DNA of 64,000 nt. It comes from Paramacrobiotus metropolitanus. Lineage: Eukaryota; Tardigrada; Eutardigrada; Parachela; Macrobiotidae. Positions within the stretch are counted from its first letter, which is position 1. The number at the start of each line of letters is the position of its first letter. The notes below the pieces were generated by a model. It did no database searches, was not told where the DNA came from, and saw only the letters and a program-made list of their open reading frames with translations. Below, in pieces: positions 63,802 through 64,000 of this stretch. The DNA lies in NCBI RefSeq assembly GCF_019649055.1, contig NW_026570340.1, forward strand, positions 346,676 through 410,675. The letters are read 5' to 3'. The translations under genes and the position numbers were made by a program.

Positions 63802-64000
63802 AAAAATATAGTCAAAACGAGAAAGATTGCAGTAAAATTGCAAAAAAACGAGAAATAATTTCGAGAAACACAGCGCAGGACTTTCGAGAAATACTGTAAG
63901 AAAATGGGAAACATATAGTCAAAACGAGAAACATTGCAATAAAATTGCAAAAAACGACTAATAATTTCGAGAAACAGATCGCAGCACTTTCGAGAAATAC

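Larger units (their letters stand above)
63227..63839. repeat. Alternating monomer types in Satellite 2 (two-unit higher order)
   Basis: Two unit types differ after AATACTG. Type alpha continues TAAAAAATGGGAAAAATA, then CTCAGATCGGGAAGG and a TATAATT tail. Type beta continues GGAAAAA, then ATATAGTCAAA, then ACGAGAAAG or TCGGGAA, and a TAAAATT tail. Units at 63,227, 63,426 and 63,638 are alpha; those at 63,334, 63,532 and 63,743 are beta, so the types alternate three times. The unit at 63,840 has an alpha head and a beta tail. To the left, 62,703 is alpha and the next four are beta-like. Confidence 0.7.
62693..64000. repeat. Satellite 2: AT-rich tandem array of 92-109 base units
   Basis: Whole units start at 62,703, 62,812, 62,916, 63,014, 63,121, 63,227, 63,334, 63,426, 63,532, 63,638, 63,743 and 63,840. 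Their lengths are 109, 104, 98, 107, 106, 107, 92, 106, 106, 105, 97 and 107. A 10-base tail precedes the first, and a 54-base partial unit from 63,947 meets the right edge. Each unit runs GCAAAAAAACGAGAAATAA, TTTCGAGAAACACAGCGC, AGCACTTTCGAGAAATACTG, then a variable A/G-rich part ending in GATTGCAATA(T/A)AATT. Unit-to-unit divergence is much higher than in the core of Satellite 1, as expected near an array edge. Apart from A tracts and GCAAAAAATTGC it shows no clear similarity to Satellite 1. Open frames of up to 298 codons on the minus strand follow from the A-rich composition and a period near 105 (35 codons). Confidence 0.95.

Noticed and set aside
1-64000. Transposable element or rolling-circle element as the source of the array
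   Set aside because: I saw no terminal repeats, target-site duplications, transposase, reverse transcriptase or poly(A)-flanked insert. The A tract lies inside the unit.
1-64000. rRNA, tRNA or telomere repeats
   Set aside because: No stretch resembles conserved rRNA segments or a tRNA fold, and no short telomere-type repeat is present.

Overview
This window contains no gene that I can support. It is two blocks of tandemly repeated satellite DNA that abut at about 62,692/62,693. Satellite 1 fills 1 to 62,692 and runs off the left edge. Satellite 2 fills 62,693 to 64,000 and runs off the right edge. Megabase-style satellite arrays of this kind point to eukaryotic centromeric or other constitutive heterochromatin. 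I cannot name the species. The Satellite 1 unit keeps 18 CpG sites in a 316-base core unit of about 44% GC, which is not depleted. That fits a host with little germline CpG methylation, such as many invertebrates or fungi, but does not prove it.

Satellite 1 has a unit of 316-318 bases and about 198 copies by my anchor counting. The unit is a diverged dimer: two half-monomers of 159 bases (A and B) that align without gaps. They match at 71 of the first 100 columns and at only 24 of the last 59. Half A carries a perfect 10-base palindrome (GCGACGTCGC). Half B carries a 7-base-arm stem-loop with a CACGTG core, followed by an A tract of variable length. Both halves share a 17-base block, CCTAGAGCAACACAAAA.

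Layout of Satellite 1: 1-14,930 is a variegated block of the CTCTCGTG type. 14,930-20,300 is a mosaic. 20,300-33,430 is a very homogeneous core of about 41 nearly identical 316-base units, including a recent four-unit tandem duplication. 33,430-39,700 is a second mosaic with a three-half-monomer scar and a patch of a distinct subfamily. 39,700-53,600 is a block with mainly 317-base units. 53,600-62,692 is a terminal block rich in CATGCGCC and CTTAACAAGTTG variants. The array stops 7 bases into a B half.

Satellite 2 is AT-rich, with units of 92-109 bases (12 whole and two partial). Two monomer types alternate over part of it. Each unit has two TTCGAGAA sites, and six units carry a 17-base motif one base away from the conserved core of the CENP-B box.

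The many open frames of 60-300 codons are by-products of repeats whose half-unit is 53 codons long. I saw no new enzymatic or defence system. What is of interest is satellite architecture and evolution: a dimeric unit, array homogenisation with edge variants, half-unit recombination, and the boundary between the two satellites.
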